Assembly: GCA_036278715.1 (NCBI GenBank)
Contig: DASUKN010000100.1
Location: forward strand, 14,653 to 78,652
DNA length: 64,000 nt
Reading direction: 5' to 3'
From: Udaeobacter sp025935755
GTDB lineage: Bacteria > Verrucomicrobiota > Verrucomicrobiia > Chthoniobacterales > UBA10450
Part shown: one piece after another, positions 17,651 through 26,820 of the stretch
Numbering within the stretch: the stretch's first letter is position 1
Layout: every line of letters starts with the position of its first letter
The notes under the pieces: generated by a model
What the model was told of the DNA's origin: nothing
The model's input: only the letters and a program-made list of their open reading frames with translations
Database searches by the model: none
Made by a program: the position numbers and the translations under genes

Positions 17651-19147
17651 TCAATCCTCCTCCGCCGGCGCCACTTTGAAGAGAACCATCTCCCGTTTGC
17701 TGTAATCTCGTACGCGTGCAATAGGCCGCGCGCGGAGCGGCGCCCATTCTGTTGCAGCCAGGGCCTCTGCTTCATTCTTGTTTCGCACAAGAAAGTAGCG
17801 CGCATTGTGTGGCAGAGTCTTCACCGAACTCACGTAATTCACGGGTGCTTTCACATAAAAAAAGACCGGCTGATAATCCGGATTCACGGCGTAGAGCGTC
17901 TCGGTTGGCGGCACAAGCGCATTGATTTGCGCCGCGGCGCTCTTCACCTGCTGCCTGTTCTTTAAAATGACAGCGGTTACCGGGTACCCGATCGCCCCGA
18001 TGACGAGTCCCAGTCCAACGAACGCCGCCACAATGTTTATCCAAATTCGTTCGTGTGTGATCCAGCGTCGCGGCGATTGCCACGCGTTGGCGGCGCACAG
18101 CAAGCCCAACAGCCATGATGCTGGAACTATTGCCGGCATGCTGTATCGAGGCACCGAACCCGGGATGAGGTTGATTGCTAAGAATGGGACTGCAATTCCC
18201 CAAGACAACGCGCGGGCCAGACGCTGTTCATTTTGCATTGGCAACTTTGAAAATCGCGCAAACGGAAACAAAACAACCCACGGAAGAAAATAGATGAGCG
18301 CACGGGGAATGTTTTGGATCCAATCCACGAACTTGAAATCGAGGCCCCTCAATCGCCCGGTGTACTGACCGGACCATTTCTCGATCGCGACCTGAGATGT
18401 TGTGCTGTAGAGGAAAGGGATTGCCCATGCCGCAGCGATCCCCATCATGACAACGAGTCCCACGAAGTGCGCCGGATGAACCAGAAGTCGCCACGCTTTC
18501 CAATAGGCAATAACTGCGATCACTACCCCGTAGAAGAAAACAAGATACGTGGGTCCTTTTGCCAGCAGACCGAGACCGAGAAAGGCAGATGCCGGAAGCC
18601 ATATGAGCCAGGACGATTTCCTTTGAAGAAAGAAGCTCAGCCAAAAAATTATCGCGAGACCACAAAGAGACACATACAACGCTTCGATTTCAATGAGCCG
18701 GCCTTTCTCGATGATGCCGATGTTGGTTAGCCAGATCATGGCCGCGAGAATCGATCCTCGCGGGCCAAGGCTGACCCTCGCGACGGTGACAAACGCAACG
18801 GCCACGGCAAGCACTGCAAGCGCCGAGGGCAATCGCGCCGTCCATTCGTTGCGTACGCCAAAAAGCTTGAATGACGCCGCTACCAGCCAGTTTACCAGCG
18901 GGGGTTTTCGGTAATAAGGGTTGCTACCGACTTGCGGGACGATGTAATCCCCCGTCTGAAGCATTCGCACAGCGGGTAAAATCCGGCGGCCTTCTTCTCC
19001 TTTGATGGCGATCGAACCGAGTGCAGGCAAATAGATTATCGCCCAGACGATCACCACCGTCGCGGCGGCGCGAACCCGTGAATGAACTAGATCTTCGATG
19101 CTCAATTGTTGCTCGCGACTTATCCGAAGCTGAACACCTGACGTCAA
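17651..19147 (-). CDS. Family 39/83 glycosyltransferase (ArnT/PMT-like)
   Basis: A 498-residue polytopic membrane protein. After the first helix, KGEEGRRILPAVRMLQTGDYIVP carries the conserved acidic residue of the first external loop, and YYRKPPLVNWL is the typical ArnT/PMT motif. About 10-11 hydrophobic helices follow, then a soluble C-terminal domain. Such enzymes move a sugar from a polyprenyl-phosphate carrier to lipid A or protein at the outer face of the inner membrane. The likely start is TTG 19147, as no ATG is near. It lies 55 bp upstream of the marR operon on the same strand. Confidence 0.88.
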   Translation of the reverse strand: MTSGVQLRISREQQLSIEDLVHSRVRAAATVVIVWAIIYLPALGSIAIKGEEGRRILPAVRMLQTGDYIVPQVGSNPYYRKPPLVNWLVAASFKLFGVRNEWTARLPSALAVLAVAVAFVTVARVSLGPRGSILAAMIWLTNIGIIEKGRLIEIEALYVSLCGLAIIFWLSFFLQRKSSWLIWLPASAFLGLGLLAKGPTYLVFFYGVVIAVIAYWKAWRLLVHPAHFVGLVVMMGIAAAWAIPFLYSTTSQVAIEKWSGQYTGRLRGLDFKFVDWIQNIPRALIYFLPWVVLFPFARFSKLPMQNEQRLARALSWGIAVPFLAINLIPGSVPRYSMPAIVPASWLLGLLCAANAWQSPRRWITHERIWINIVAAFVGLGLVIGAIGYPVTAVILKNRQQVKSAAAQINALVPPTETLYAVNPDYQPVFFYVKAPVNYVSSVKTLPHNARYFLVRNKNEAEALAATEWAPLRARPIARVRDYSKREMVLFKVAPAEED

Positions 19148-19165
19148 ATCAAACCGATCCGCAGC

Positions 19166-19194
19166 TTGACGCGAAGGGTTGGCAAACGTAACCT
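19166..19194 (+). promoter_or_regulatory. Candidate sigma-70 promoter for nusA-infB cluster
   Basis: TTGACG at 19166-19171 and TAACCT at 19189-19194 with 17-bp spacing. The start of transcription would be near 19201, about 20 nt before the leader hairpin. The -10 box is weak, so this is tentative. Confidence 0.4.
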
Positions 19195-19219
19195 GTAGCC
19201 CTAGTCCGCGCGCTGATCG

Positions 19220-19246
19220 GAGTGGGAACGGTGTCCCACTCTTTTT
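19220..19246 (+). terminator. Intrinsic terminator/attenuator in the nusA leader
   Basis: GAGTGGGA, loop ACGGTG, TCCCACTC followed by TTTTT: a perfect 8-bp stem and T run on the plus strand. No plus-strand gene lies upstream in this gap (the neighbour is divergent), so the hairpin is in the untranslated leader of nusA. It is probably an attenuator of the translation cluster. Confidence 0.75.
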
Positions 19247-19269
19247 AGTCTGCGGGCTGCATGCTTTAT

Positions 19270-20520
19270 ATGAATGCCGAATTTATCGCAATGCTCGATT
19301 ACCTGGAGCGGGAGCGCGGGATCAAACGCGAAATTCTGCTCGAAGCGGTGTCGAATGCCCTGCTCTCTGCCTCCAAAAAGAGCGTGGGCGCCTCTCGCGA
19401 TCTGCGCATCGATATCAATCGCAAGACCGGCGAAATCCGCGCACTGGCAAATTTGGTCGTCGTTGATCAGGTAACGAATCCGCAGGATGAAATCGAGCTT
19501 TCGAAGGCGCGTAAGATCAAGCCTGATGCTGCTGTCGGTGAGAGCATAGAAGTGGAAGTCACGCCAAAAAATTTCGGACGCATCGCGGCGCAAACCGCAA
19601 AGCAAGCCATGATGCAGCGCATTCGCCAGGCGGAGAAGGAGATGATCTATGAAGAGTTCAAAGACCGCGCGGGCGAAATCGTAAGCGGCACCGTTCGTCG
19701 GTTCGATCGTTCCGACGTCATTCTCGACCTGGGAAAATTCGAAGCCGTTATGCCGCAGCGGGAGCGAGTTGCGGTTGAAGATTACAATGTTGGCGACCGC
19801 GTGCGTGCATACGTCGTGGCGGTAGAAAACGGTGCACGCGGCCCTGAAATCATCGTGTCGCGAAGTCATCCGAATTTCGTACGACGTTTGTTTGAATTGG
19901 AAGTAAGCGAGATCGCAGACGGCACCGTCGAGATTCGTGGTATCGCGCGCGAAGCGGGCTATCGCACCAAAATCGCGGTATGGAGCGCGAATGAAAAAGT
20001 CGACCCAGTCGGCGCATGCGTCGGTATGCGTGGCTCTCGCGTGAAAAATATCGTTCGTGAGCTCAACAACGAAAAAGTGGATATCATCCGCTGGAGCTCA
20101 GATCCCAAGGAATACATTCTGGAAGCGCTGAAGCCGGCGAAAGTCAAAAACCTGGTTTTCGATACGGAAAAAAAGAACGTCCAAATTTCGGTGGACGAAG
20201 ATCAGCTTTCGCTTGCTATCGGGAAAAAAGGACAAAACGCACGACTGACTTCGCGACTCACTGGTTGGGAAATTAACATTGGCAAGGACACATCGGCGAC
20301 CACCGTTGTCGAACAAAAGGTGGCTCAAGCCGCACAAACGCTCGCCAGCGCGCTTCCCGTCACTGAACAACAGGCGCTTGCGCTGGTGAAATCGGGCTTT
20401 ACTAATCTGGAAGGATTGCGCGACGCAGATGTGCAGGATTTGGTGGATATTCTCGCGGTAGAAGAAACGAAGGCACGCGAGATCTACGATGCAGTGCACC
20501 GGCACGAAGTGGTACATTAA
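19270..20520 (+). CDS. nusA: Transcription termination/antitermination protein NusA
   Basis: A 416-residue protein. ATG 19270 is preferred over 19261 because MNAEFIAML aligns with the usual NusA start. Domains in order: N-terminal RNA-polymerase-binding domain (1-125), S1 (about 135-200, GTVRRFDRSDVILDLGKFEAVMP), KH1 and KH2 (about 225-345, with VGACVGMRGSRVKNI and LAIGKKGQNARL), and a C-terminal helix-hairpin-helix region (about 365-412). It controls pausing, termination and antitermination. rimP, often just upstream, is absent; infB follows. Confidence 0.96.
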   Translation: MNAEFIAMLDYLERERGIKREILLEAVSNALLSASKKSVGASRDLRIDINRKTGEIRALANLVVVDQVTNPQDEIELSKARKIKPDAAVGESIEVEVTPKNFGRIAAQTAKQAMMQRIRQAEKEMIYEEFKDRAGEIVSGTVRRFDRSDVILDLGKFEAVMPQRERVAVEDYNVGDRVRAYVVAVENGARGPEIIVSRSHPNFVRRLFELEVSEIADGTVEIRGIAREAGYRTKIAVWSANEKVDPVGACVGMRGSRVKNIVRELNNEKVDIIRWSSDPKEYILEALKPAKVKNLVFDTEKKNVQISVDEDQLSLAIGKKGQNARLTSRLTGWEINIGKDTSATTVVEQKVAQAAQTLASALPVTEQQALALVKSGFTNLEGLRDADVQDLVDILAVEETKAREIYDAVHRHEVVH

Positions 20521-20574
20521 CATGGCTCCGTTCAAGGACGCTTGAGCCATGAGGAAAATTTTAAACAGACAAGA

Positions 20575-22809
20575 ATGGCAACAAAGTCGAGCAGCAAAAC
20601 TGCAACGCGGAAGCCAGCCCCGAAAGCTTTTGGGGCCGGACGCAAGACGACTGCTCCTCAGAAGCCGGCAGACGTAGCGGCAAAAACTAAAGCAGGAAAA
20701 AAAACGCCTCAGACAGCGGCGACGGAGCCGACGTCATCCGGGAAGCAGCGCCCCAGCCAGCCGCCAAAGACTGACGCATCAACGCAGGCGACTCCACATC
20801 AGGAGATCGTTTCGTTAATTGATCGAAAAGGGCCGGCAAAAAAAATCCAGGACGGCGAGGCGAAACCGAAGCGCACTGTTCTACCTCCGATCTCGCGTAT
20901 TCGCGCATCACTTGAGGCAAGTTCCAAGCCGCCGCCGGCGCAAGTACCTGTTCCAGAACCGCCGCCTGAACCGGTCCAGCCAGCGCCTGTTGAAGAATCT
21001 TTGCCTCCTTCTGATGCGGAAACCGGGCCGCAGCAGAAGGTCCTTCTAATCAAGCCTCCGATCGTCGTCAAAAATTTCGCCACGGAACTGGGGTTAAAAC
21101 CGCATCAGCTAATCGCCGAGCTGATGACACACAATATTTTCGCCAATATCAATCAGACGATCGAGCCCGATCTCGCGGTGAAAATTGCTGAAAAGCACGG
21201 GTTCATTCTGGAAAAAGAGCGGCGCGAAAAAGGCGCGGGCGTTCACAAGGTGGAACAACCAGTAGTGGCGCCGCCGCCACCGGTGATTCAAAAAGAAGAG
21301 GAACTCAAACCTCGCGCGCCAATTATCACTTTCATGGGTCACGTCGACCACGGTAAAACCAGTTTGCTAGACGCGATTCGAAAAACACGGGTCGCGGCTG
21401 GCGAAGCCGGCGGGATTACGCAGCACATTGGTGCCTACAGTGTCGATCACAACGGGCACAAGATTACTTTCATCGATACACCGGGGCACGCGGCGTTCAC
21501 TGCGATGCGAGCGCGCGGCGCCAATGTGACCGACATTGTTGTGCTGGTAGTTGCAGCAGATGACGGCATCATGCCGCAAACCGCCGAAGCGATTAATCAC
21601 GCCAAGGCTGCGCCGCATGTGAAAATCATGGTGGCCATTAACAAAATGGATCTGCCCGGCGCGAACCTCGATCGCGTCAAAAAACAACTGCAAGAGCACG
21701 GTCTTACCCCGGAAGATTGGGGAGGCGAAACCATCGTTTGTCCGGTGTCGGCAACCAAGGGAACCGGAATCGATCAGCTGCTTGAGATGATGTCGCTTCA
21801 GGCGGAGGTGATGGAATTGAAGGCTTCGCCGACTGCGAGGCCGCGTGGCACGGTAATCGAAGCACAAGTGGAAGCCGGCCGGGGCCCCACTGCCACGGTC
21901 ATTGTTCAAATGGGCACACTGAAAATCGGGGACCCATTTATCTGCGGTAATTACAGCGGGAAAGTAAAATCGCTGCTCGACGACCGAGGCAAACCGGTGA
22001 AGCAAGCGGGACCTTCGACACCAGTGAAAGTTTTGGGATTCACCGGCCTGCCGAATGCGGGGGATGAATTTCTTGTCATGGAATCGGAGCGCGCCACCAA
22101 GCAACTCAGTGACGAGCGACTCGAAACAAAACGAACCAACAAGCTGTTCGTTCCGCAACGCGCCACACTGGAGAGCCTGCTCGAATCCGCCGGGGGCAAG
22201 AAGGTGCTGCGGCTGGTTTTGAAAGCCGATACGCAAGGTTCGGTAGAAGCGATTGTGAACGCGTTAAAACAAATCGAGACCAAAAAAGTCGACCTGGAAA
22301 TGATTCACTCTGCGGTCGGACCGATTTCGGAATCCGATATTCTGCTCGCCAGTGCGTCCGAAGCAGTTGTCGTGGGCTTTAACGTGAAAGTGGAAAGCAT
22401 GGCAGTTCCCGCTGCCAAACGTGAAGGGGTACAGATCAAGCTTTATAGCATCATCTATGAACTGCTTGATCAAATGAAGGATGCCATGGCCGGTCTGCTG
22501 GAACCGGAGTTGCGCGAAACGGTGATTGGACACGCGGAGGTGAAACAGGTTTTCCAATTGAGCAGAGGCATCGTCGCTGGTTGCCTCGTAACCGATGGCC
22601 GGATTGCGCGCACAGCACGGGCTCGCATTCTTCGGAGGCGCCAACCGGTTTACGACGGCGGAATTTCGACGCTCCGGCGTTTCCAGGATGACGTAAAAGA
22701 AGTCCGCTCGGGTCTGGAATGCGGAATAAAGCTGGGAGATTTTAGCGAATATCAGGTAGGCGATGTGATTGAGTGCTATCAGCTCGAACAGATCGCGCAG
22801 AAGTTGTGA
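20575..22809 (+). CDS. infB: Translation initiation factor IF-2
   Basis: A 744-residue GTPase. ATG 20575 (MATKSSSK) is preferred over an in-frame TTG at 20542. The N-terminal 150 residues are a low-complexity, Lys/Ala/Pro-rich arm. An IF2-N domain follows (VKNFATELGLKPHQLIAEL), then the G domain with GHVDHGKTS (about residue 254), DTPGH and NKMD, and domains II-IV including the C-terminal fMet-tRNA-binding barrel. It delivers initiator tRNA to the 30S subunit. It is part of the nusA-infB-rbfA-nrnA-truB-ribF cluster. Confidence 0.97.
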   Translation: MATKSSSKTATRKPAPKAFGAGRKTTAPQKPADVAAKTKAGKKTPQTAATEPTSSGKQRPSQPPKTDASTQATPHQEIVSLIDRKGPAKKIQDGEAKPKRTVLPPISRIRASLEASSKPPPAQVPVPEPPPEPVQPAPVEESLPPSDAETGPQQKVLLIKPPIVVKNFATELGLKPHQLIAELMTHNIFANINQTIEPDLAVKIAEKHGFILEKERREKGAGVHKVEQPVVAPPPPVIQKEEELKPRAPIITFMGHVDHGKTSLLDAIRKTRVAAGEAGGITQHIGAYSVDHNGHKITFIDTPGHAAFTAMRARGANVTDIVVLVVAADDGIMPQTAEAINHAKAAPHVKIMVAINKMDLPGANLDRVKKQLQEHGLTPEDWGGETIVCPVSATKGTGIDQLLEMMSLQAEVMELKASPTARPRGTVIEAQVEAGRGPTATVIVQMGTLKIGDPFICGNYSGKVKSLLDDRGKPVKQAGPSTPVKVLGFTGLPNAGDEFLVMESERATKQLSDERLETKRTNKLFVPQRATLESLLESAGGKKVLRLVLKADTQGSVEAIVNALKQIETKKVDLEMIHSAVGPISESDILLASASEAVVVGFNVKVESMAVPAAKREGVQIKLYSIIYELLDQMKDAMAGLLEPELRETVIGHAEVKQVFQLSRGIVAGCLVTDGRIARTARARILRRRQPVYDGGISTLRRFQDDVKEVRSGLECGIKLGDFSEYQVGDVIECYQLEQIAQKL

Positions 22810-22813
22810 CGTA

Positions 22814-22912
22814 GTCATTCCGGGCGAAGTCGAGAATCGCGTGGCAAAACCTAAAGGTAGCTTCACCGGATCCTTCGACTCCTCTCGCGTATGCGGATCC
22901 GCTCAGGATGAC
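22814..22912. repeat. Interspersed inverted repeat, GTCAT(T/C)C-GAAGTCGA family
   Basis: Starts GTCATTCCGGGCGAAGTCGA and ends CGCTCAGGATGAC, so the ends are imperfect inverted copies. Fills the infB-rbfA gap. Other members: 24289, 25179, 26682, 31906, 33646, 36137 (half) and 55789. Confidence 0.8.
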
Positions 22913-22955
22913 AACTTACGATTCAATGCTTTAACGCTTCAACGATTCAACGAAC

Positions 22956-23306
22956 ATGAAACATCGGCAATTACGGGTAAACGAATTGGTGAAACGCGAG
23001 CTCAGCGGTATCATAGCGCGCGAAATCAATTTCGAGGGAGCGCTGGTCAGCGTTAACGCTGTTGATGTTTCCCCTGATCTCAAGAGCGCGCACGTTTTTG
23101 TGAGTACTCTCGGCGCGACGAATGGCGAAATCGTGATCGACAAGCTCGAGGCGCATCGAACCGCATTGCAAGCAGAACTCTCCCGGCACGTCGTGTTGAA
23201 ATACACGCCGCATCTTATTTTTCATCACGACGAGTCCATAAAGCGCGGCGCGCGCGTTCTTGAAATCATGGACGACCTCCCCAAACCCGACGGCCAAAAA
23301 GAGTGA
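22956..23306 (+). CDS. rbfA: Ribosome-binding factor A
   Basis: A 116-residue KH-like protein with the RbfA core RVNELVKRELSGIIAREI, VSVNAVDVSPDLKSAHVFVS and LKYTPHLIFHHDESI. It binds the 30S subunit near the 5' helix of 16S rRNA during late maturation. No Shine-Dalgarno is visible; upstream is AT-rich repeated sequence (ACGCTTCAACGATTCAACG). Its TGA overlaps the GTG of nrnA (GTGA), so the two are translationally coupled. Confidence 0.95.
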   Translation: MKHRQLRVNELVKRELSGIIAREINFEGALVSVNAVDVSPDLKSAHVFVSTLGATNGEIVIDKLEAHRTALQAELSRHVVLKYTPHLIFHHDESIKRGARVLEIMDDLPKPDGQKE

Positions 23307-24298
23307 GTAACGCCACGTTCGAAGAAATCGGTCGCGTTCTTCGCGAACATCAGGAGTTCGTTGTGCTTGGTCATGTTCGCCCTGACGGCGATGCGCTCGG
23401 CAGCCAGCTCGCGCTCGGCTTGTCGCTTCAAAAACTTGGTAAGAACGTCCGTATCTGGAACGAAGAAGGCATGCTGGAAAAATATTCGTTTCTGCCACGC
23501 GCGGAACTGCTGACGAAGCCGCCTGCAACGGCCGAAGACGTCGATGTGGCCATCGCGCTCGACACCGCCATTCAAAACCGGTTAGGCACGACACTGGCCG
23601 CAGTTGGCTCGGCGAAAATCTGGATAAACATCGACCATCACGTCACGAATCCGCGCTACGGCGACTTGGTGATCATCGATGAAAGCGCGCCTGCAACGGG
23701 AGAAATCATTTTCAGGCTGATCAAGAGCCAGGCTCTGCCCTTCGACAACGATATCGCAGAGAATCTTTTCGCTGCGATCTCAACCGATACCGGGTCGTTC
23801 CAATATCCAAAAACCAGCGCGCGTACATTTGAGATCGCGGCAGACTTGGTGCGCGAGGGAGATCTCGACGTGGGAAAAATCAGCCAGCAACTGTACGAGA
23901 ACTATCCTCGACGCCGCCTCGAACTTTTGCGGGAACTGCTGCGAACGATGCGCTTTAGTGAATGCGGCCGAATCGCGACCTTTGGCCTCAGCTTAAAGAC
24001 AGCAGCAGAACTTGGTGTCATTCCCGAAGACAACGAAGGATTGATCGACCATCTCCGCGCGGTTCACGGCGTTATCGTCGCTGTGTTCTTCGAAGAACTT
24101 TCCGAGGGAAAGGTGCGGGTCAGCATGCGCTCGAAAGACGAACGCGTGGACGTATGTGCGATCTGCCAGAAATTTGGCGGAGGCGGTCATACGCTCGCTG
24201 CCGGTGCCCGCGTGCGCGGAACATTGGCAGAGGTCGAAGAGCGCGTCGTGAAAGAAGTCAGTGACAAACTTGAACTCTATCAACGCTCGTCATCCTGA
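23303..24298 (+). CDS. nrnA: DHH-family oligoribonuclease / pAp phosphatase
   Basis: A 331-residue DHH/DHHA1 phosphoesterase starting at a GTG overlapping rbfA. Motifs: GHVRPDGDALGSQLAL, VAIALDTA, IDHHVTNPRYGD for the DHH manganese site, TDTGSFQYP, and the C-terminal GGGGHTLAAGA of the DHHA1 domain. NrnA degrades very short RNAs and dephosphorylates pAp. Its position in the nusA-truB cluster is common in bacteria. The last codons and the stop TGA fall inside an interspersed repeat that begins at 24289. Confidence 0.94.
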   Translation: MSNATFEEIGRVLREHQEFVVLGHVRPDGDALGSQLALGLSLQKLGKNVRIWNEEGMLEKYSFLPRAELLTKPPATAEDVDVAIALDTAIQNRLGTTLAAVGSAKIWINIDHHVTNPRYGDLVIIDESAPATGEIIFRLIKSQALPFDNDIAENLFAAISTDTGSFQYPKTSARTFEIAADLVREGDLDVGKISQQLYENYPRRRLELLRELLRTMRFSECGRIATFGLSLKTAAELGVIPEDNEGLIDHLRAVHGVIVAVFFEELSEGKVRVSMRSKDERVDVCAICQKFGGGGHTLAAGARVRGTLAEVEERVVKEVSDKLELYQRSSS

Positions 24299-24389
24299 GC
24301 GGATCCCGCATACGCGGGAGGAGTCGAAGGATCCCGCGAAACCACTTCAGCGATTTTGCCACTGGATTCTCGACTTCGCTCGGAATGAC
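24289..24389. repeat. Interspersed inverted repeat, GTCAT(T/C)C family
   Basis: Begins GTCATCCTGAGCGG and ends CTTCGCTCGGAATGAC. It contains an extra short palindrome, CCCGCATACGCGGG. The nrnA stop codon (24296-24298) is the TGA of CCTGAGC, so the repeat supplies the gene end. Confidence 0.8.
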
Positions 24390-24403
24390 AGAAACTTGTA
24401 ATC

Positions 24404-25126
24404 ATGTCCCCATACCCAACGATTGACGGCGTTTTACTCGTGGATAAAGCGGAAGGAATGACGTCGCACGACGTTGTCGCGGTGGCGCGCCGACAACTTG
24501 GAACGAAAAAAATCGGCCATTGCGGCACTCTGGATCCGATCGCGACAGGTCTCCTTCTGCTCACCATCAATCGCGGAACGAAGGTTCAGGATTTGCTCAT
24601 GAGCGAGGACAAAGAATACGCAGGCACCTTCGTACTCGGCATCAGTACTGACACACAGGATCGTGAAGGTGAAATCATCCAGAAACGTCCAGTGCCTCCA
24701 TTGGATGAAGATCAAATCCGGGCTGCTTTCGATAAATTCCGCGGCGACTTTTATCAATTGCCGCCAATGGTTTCGGCCAAAAAACACGGTGGGGTGCCGT
24801 TGTATAAACTGGCGCGAGAAGGAAAAGTAGTGGAGCGCGAACCGCGCCTCGTTCACGTTTATCGCTACACGATCGACCGGATCGAATTACCGGAAATCGA
24901 TTTCAGCGTGTTGTGCAGCAAAGGCTTTTATGTCCGCACCTATGCTCATGATATCGGCGAAGTTCTCGGTTGTGGCGCGCATTTGAAATCACTTCGGCGG
25001 ACGAAATCCGGCCGCTTCGACGTCCAAAACGCGATCACTGTCGACGAGATCAAGAACGCAACCCGTGAGGACCTTTTCAAACGGATGCTGAGTTTGCCAG
25101 AAGTCTCCAGGATGCGCGGGGCGTGA
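24404..25126 (+). CDS. truB: tRNA pseudouridine-55 synthase
   Basis: A 240-residue enzyme that makes pseudouridine 55 in the T-loop of tRNAs. The catalytic aspartate is in GTLDPIATGLLLL; other motifs are YPTIDGVLLVDKAEGMTSHD, QLPPMVSAKKHGGVPLYKLAREG and KGFYVRTYAHDIGE. The C-terminal PUA domain is reduced, as in many bacterial TruB proteins outside the gamma-proteobacteria. It lies between two interspersed repeats and is part of the translation cluster. Confidence 0.96.
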   Translation: MSPYPTIDGVLLVDKAEGMTSHDVVAVARRQLGTKKIGHCGTLDPIATGLLLLTINRGTKVQDLLMSEDKEYAGTFVLGISTDTQDREGEIIQKRPVPPLDEDQIRAAFDKFRGDFYQLPPMVSAKKHGGVPLYKLAREGKVVEREPRLVHVYRYTIDRIELPEIDFSVLCSKGFYVRTYAHDIGEVLGCGAHLKSLRRTKSGRFDVQNAITVDEIKNATREDLFKRMLSLPEVSRMRGA

Positions 25127-25178
25127 ACAAGTGATGAAGCTTGAATGACAGAGAAATGATAAAGTCCGCATCACACAG

Positions 25179-25263
25179 TCATCATCCTGAGCGAAGCCGA
25201 AGGATCCCGCGGAATTACCGCGAAGTGTTCGCCACGGGGTCGCTCGACTTCTCTCGGGATGAC
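25179..25263. repeat. Interspersed inverted repeat, GTCAT(T/C)C family
   Basis: Begins GTCATCATCCTGAGCGAAG and ends TCTCTCGGGATGAC, with a short CCGCGG palindrome inside. Occupies the truB-ribF gap. Downstream (25280-25334) is low-complexity TTCGTCATTCGG-like sequence. Confidence 0.8.
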
Positions 25264-25334
25264 AGATGTTTCAGTTCGAATGGGTTATTCGAATTGCAGT
25301 CCTTATTCGTCATTCGGATCTCGTCATTGTTCTA

Positions 25335-26264
25335 ATGCAAGTCCTCCGTTCGATTCCGGCCCTCTCGGAATTACCCGGTCCGCTGTTTCTCGCCATCGGC
25401 GTGTTCGACGGGGTCCATCTCGGACACCAAGCCGTCATTTCGACTTCGGCGACACATGCTCGAGCGGTAAACGGAACACCGGTCGTGCTCACCTTCGATC
25501 CGCACCCGGAAAAGATATTGCGGCCTGACAAAGCACCGCATTTGCTTACCGCCACGACACACAAGATTGCTCTGATTCGCACGCTTGGTGTGCGGCATCT
25601 GCTGATCATTTCGTTCGATAAAGCTTTTGCGGCTACCGAACCCGAAGATTTCGTGCAGCAACTGGTTCAGCATTCGACCCCCCTGAGTGAAATCTGCGTG
25701 GGGCACGAATGGTCGTTCGGACGGAATCGGCGCGGCAATCTTCAGCTGCTCAAAAAAATGGGTGCTCAGTTCGATTTTAACGTTGTGGGGATTCAACCGG
25801 TCACTGTGAATGGTGAAATTGTAAGCAGCACAACGATTCGCCGCGCTGTCGAATCTGGCGATCTAAAAAAAGCAGCAACCATGTTGGGCCGCGAGTACAC
25901 GATTGTGGGAACCGTTGTGCCCGGCGACGCTTTGGGAAAAAAAATCGGGTTCCCGACGGCAAACCTGAGCGCACACAGCGAGCAATTCCCGCCCAATGGT
26001 GTTTACTTCGCTGAAGCAAAAGTAGATGGCGCCATTTATCCCGGCGTGGTGAACCTTGGTCATCGGCCCACGATCAGCAGCGGAAGTTCCGAGCGCATTC
26101 TTGAAGTTTACCTGCTCGATTTCAATCGCGACATTTACGGCAAAGACCTCGAGCTGCGCTTCATCCGGTATCTTAGACCGGAGAAAAAATTTGAGAATGT
26201 CGATGCACTCGTTAGGCAGATTGAGTTCGACGTGCAACAGGCGCGCGAATTGGCCGCGCTATAG
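25335..26264 (+). CDS. ribF: Bifunctional riboflavin kinase / FAD synthetase
   Basis: A 309-residue two-domain enzyme. The N-terminal FAD synthetase carries GVFDGVHLGHQAVI and GHEWSFGRNRRGNLQLL; the C-terminal flavokinase carries GDALGKKIGFPTANL and the ARLLDF-like LEVYLLDFNRDIYG. It converts riboflavin to FMN and then FAD. The frame is open further upstream, but ATG 25335 is chosen because the extra residues come from repeat sequence. It ends the translation cluster; rpsO and pnp, common next genes, are not here. Confidence 0.95.
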   Translation: MQVLRSIPALSELPGPLFLAIGVFDGVHLGHQAVISTSATHARAVNGTPVVLTFDPHPEKILRPDKAPHLLTATTHKIALIRTLGVRHLLIISFDKAFAATEPEDFVQQLVQHSTPLSEICVGHEWSFGRNRRGNLQLLKKMGAQFDFNVVGIQPVTVNGEIVSSTTIRRAVESGDLKKAATMLGREYTIVGTVVPGDALGKKIGFPTANLSAHSEQFPPNGVYFAEAKVDGAIYPGVVNLGHRPTISSGSSERILEVYLLDFNRDIYGKDLELRFIRYLRPEKKFENVDALVRQIEFDVQQARELAAL

Positions 26265-26277
26265 TTCAACTTGGCCT

Positions 26278-26637
26278 TCAAAAATCCAGCCGGGTCAGAT
26301 CGCGCAATTCAGGGGTCTTGCGGATGGCAAAGATGACAGCGAACGCACCAACAACAAGGCCGCAGCCAAACGCGAACACCAGCAACAGCCAGATCGGGAA
26401 GTCAGCCATCTGGATCACGCCCTGGCGAACTAAGCTGCCGCCACCCGAAAGGAAGTAGGCCATTGCCGTTCCGATCAACGCGAGACCGAGAACGATCATT
26501 GCACGCAGCCATTGCGGCTCACGCCGGGTTACAGGCAGGCTGGCTAGTACGCGCGCGGTGAATCCGTCATCATCGATATAGGGCCCCGCTTCACGCAGTT
26601 GCCGGTCCAGCCACTCCTCCTGTTCTAATTCGTTCAT
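26278..26637 (-). CDS. Putative anti-sigma factor, single small membrane protein
   Basis: A 119-residue protein. The N-terminal cytoplasmic part ends in IDDDGFTARVLASLP, a motif seen in DUF5056-type membrane proteins found next to ECF sigma factor genes. Two hydrophobic segments follow (about residues 44-64 and 79-106). It is encoded just downstream of an ECF sigma factor on the same strand, with a repeat in between. Anti-sigma function is inferred from context; there is no zinc-binding HxxxCxxC. Confidence 0.65.
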   Translation of the reverse strand: MNELEQEEWLDRQLREAGPYIDDDGFTARVLASLPVTRREPQWLRAMIVLGLALIGTAMAYFLSGGGSLVRQGVIQMADFPIWLLLVFAFGCGLVVGAFAVIFAIRKTPELRDLTRLDF

Positions 26638-26681
26638 ACTTGAGTCAATATTTCAAGCGGCATTGCGCCAGTATAGCATTC

Positions 26682-26806
26682 TCATTCCGAGCAAAGCGAA
26701 GAATCTCTGATTGATTCTTCCAACCAGGAAAGCCCGAATAATCTGAGATGTTTGAAAGCCTGGCCTCATCCTTCGGATTTCGTTGGAGCGCTTCGCTCAA
26801 CATGAC
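26682..26806. repeat. Interspersed inverted repeat, TCATTCC family, between sigma and anti-sigma genes
   Basis: Begins TCATTCCGAGCAAAGCGAAG and ends CGCTTCGCTCAACATGAC. It contains a further inner copy-like arm (CCTCATCCTTCGGATT). It separates the ECF sigma gene from its likely anti-sigma partner. Confidence 0.7.
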
Positions 26807-26820
26807 AATCAAGATCATAA

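Noticed and set aside
21367..22236. Minus-strand open frame of 289 codons
   Set aside because: Antisense shadow of infB; His/Arg-rich composition and no conserved motif.
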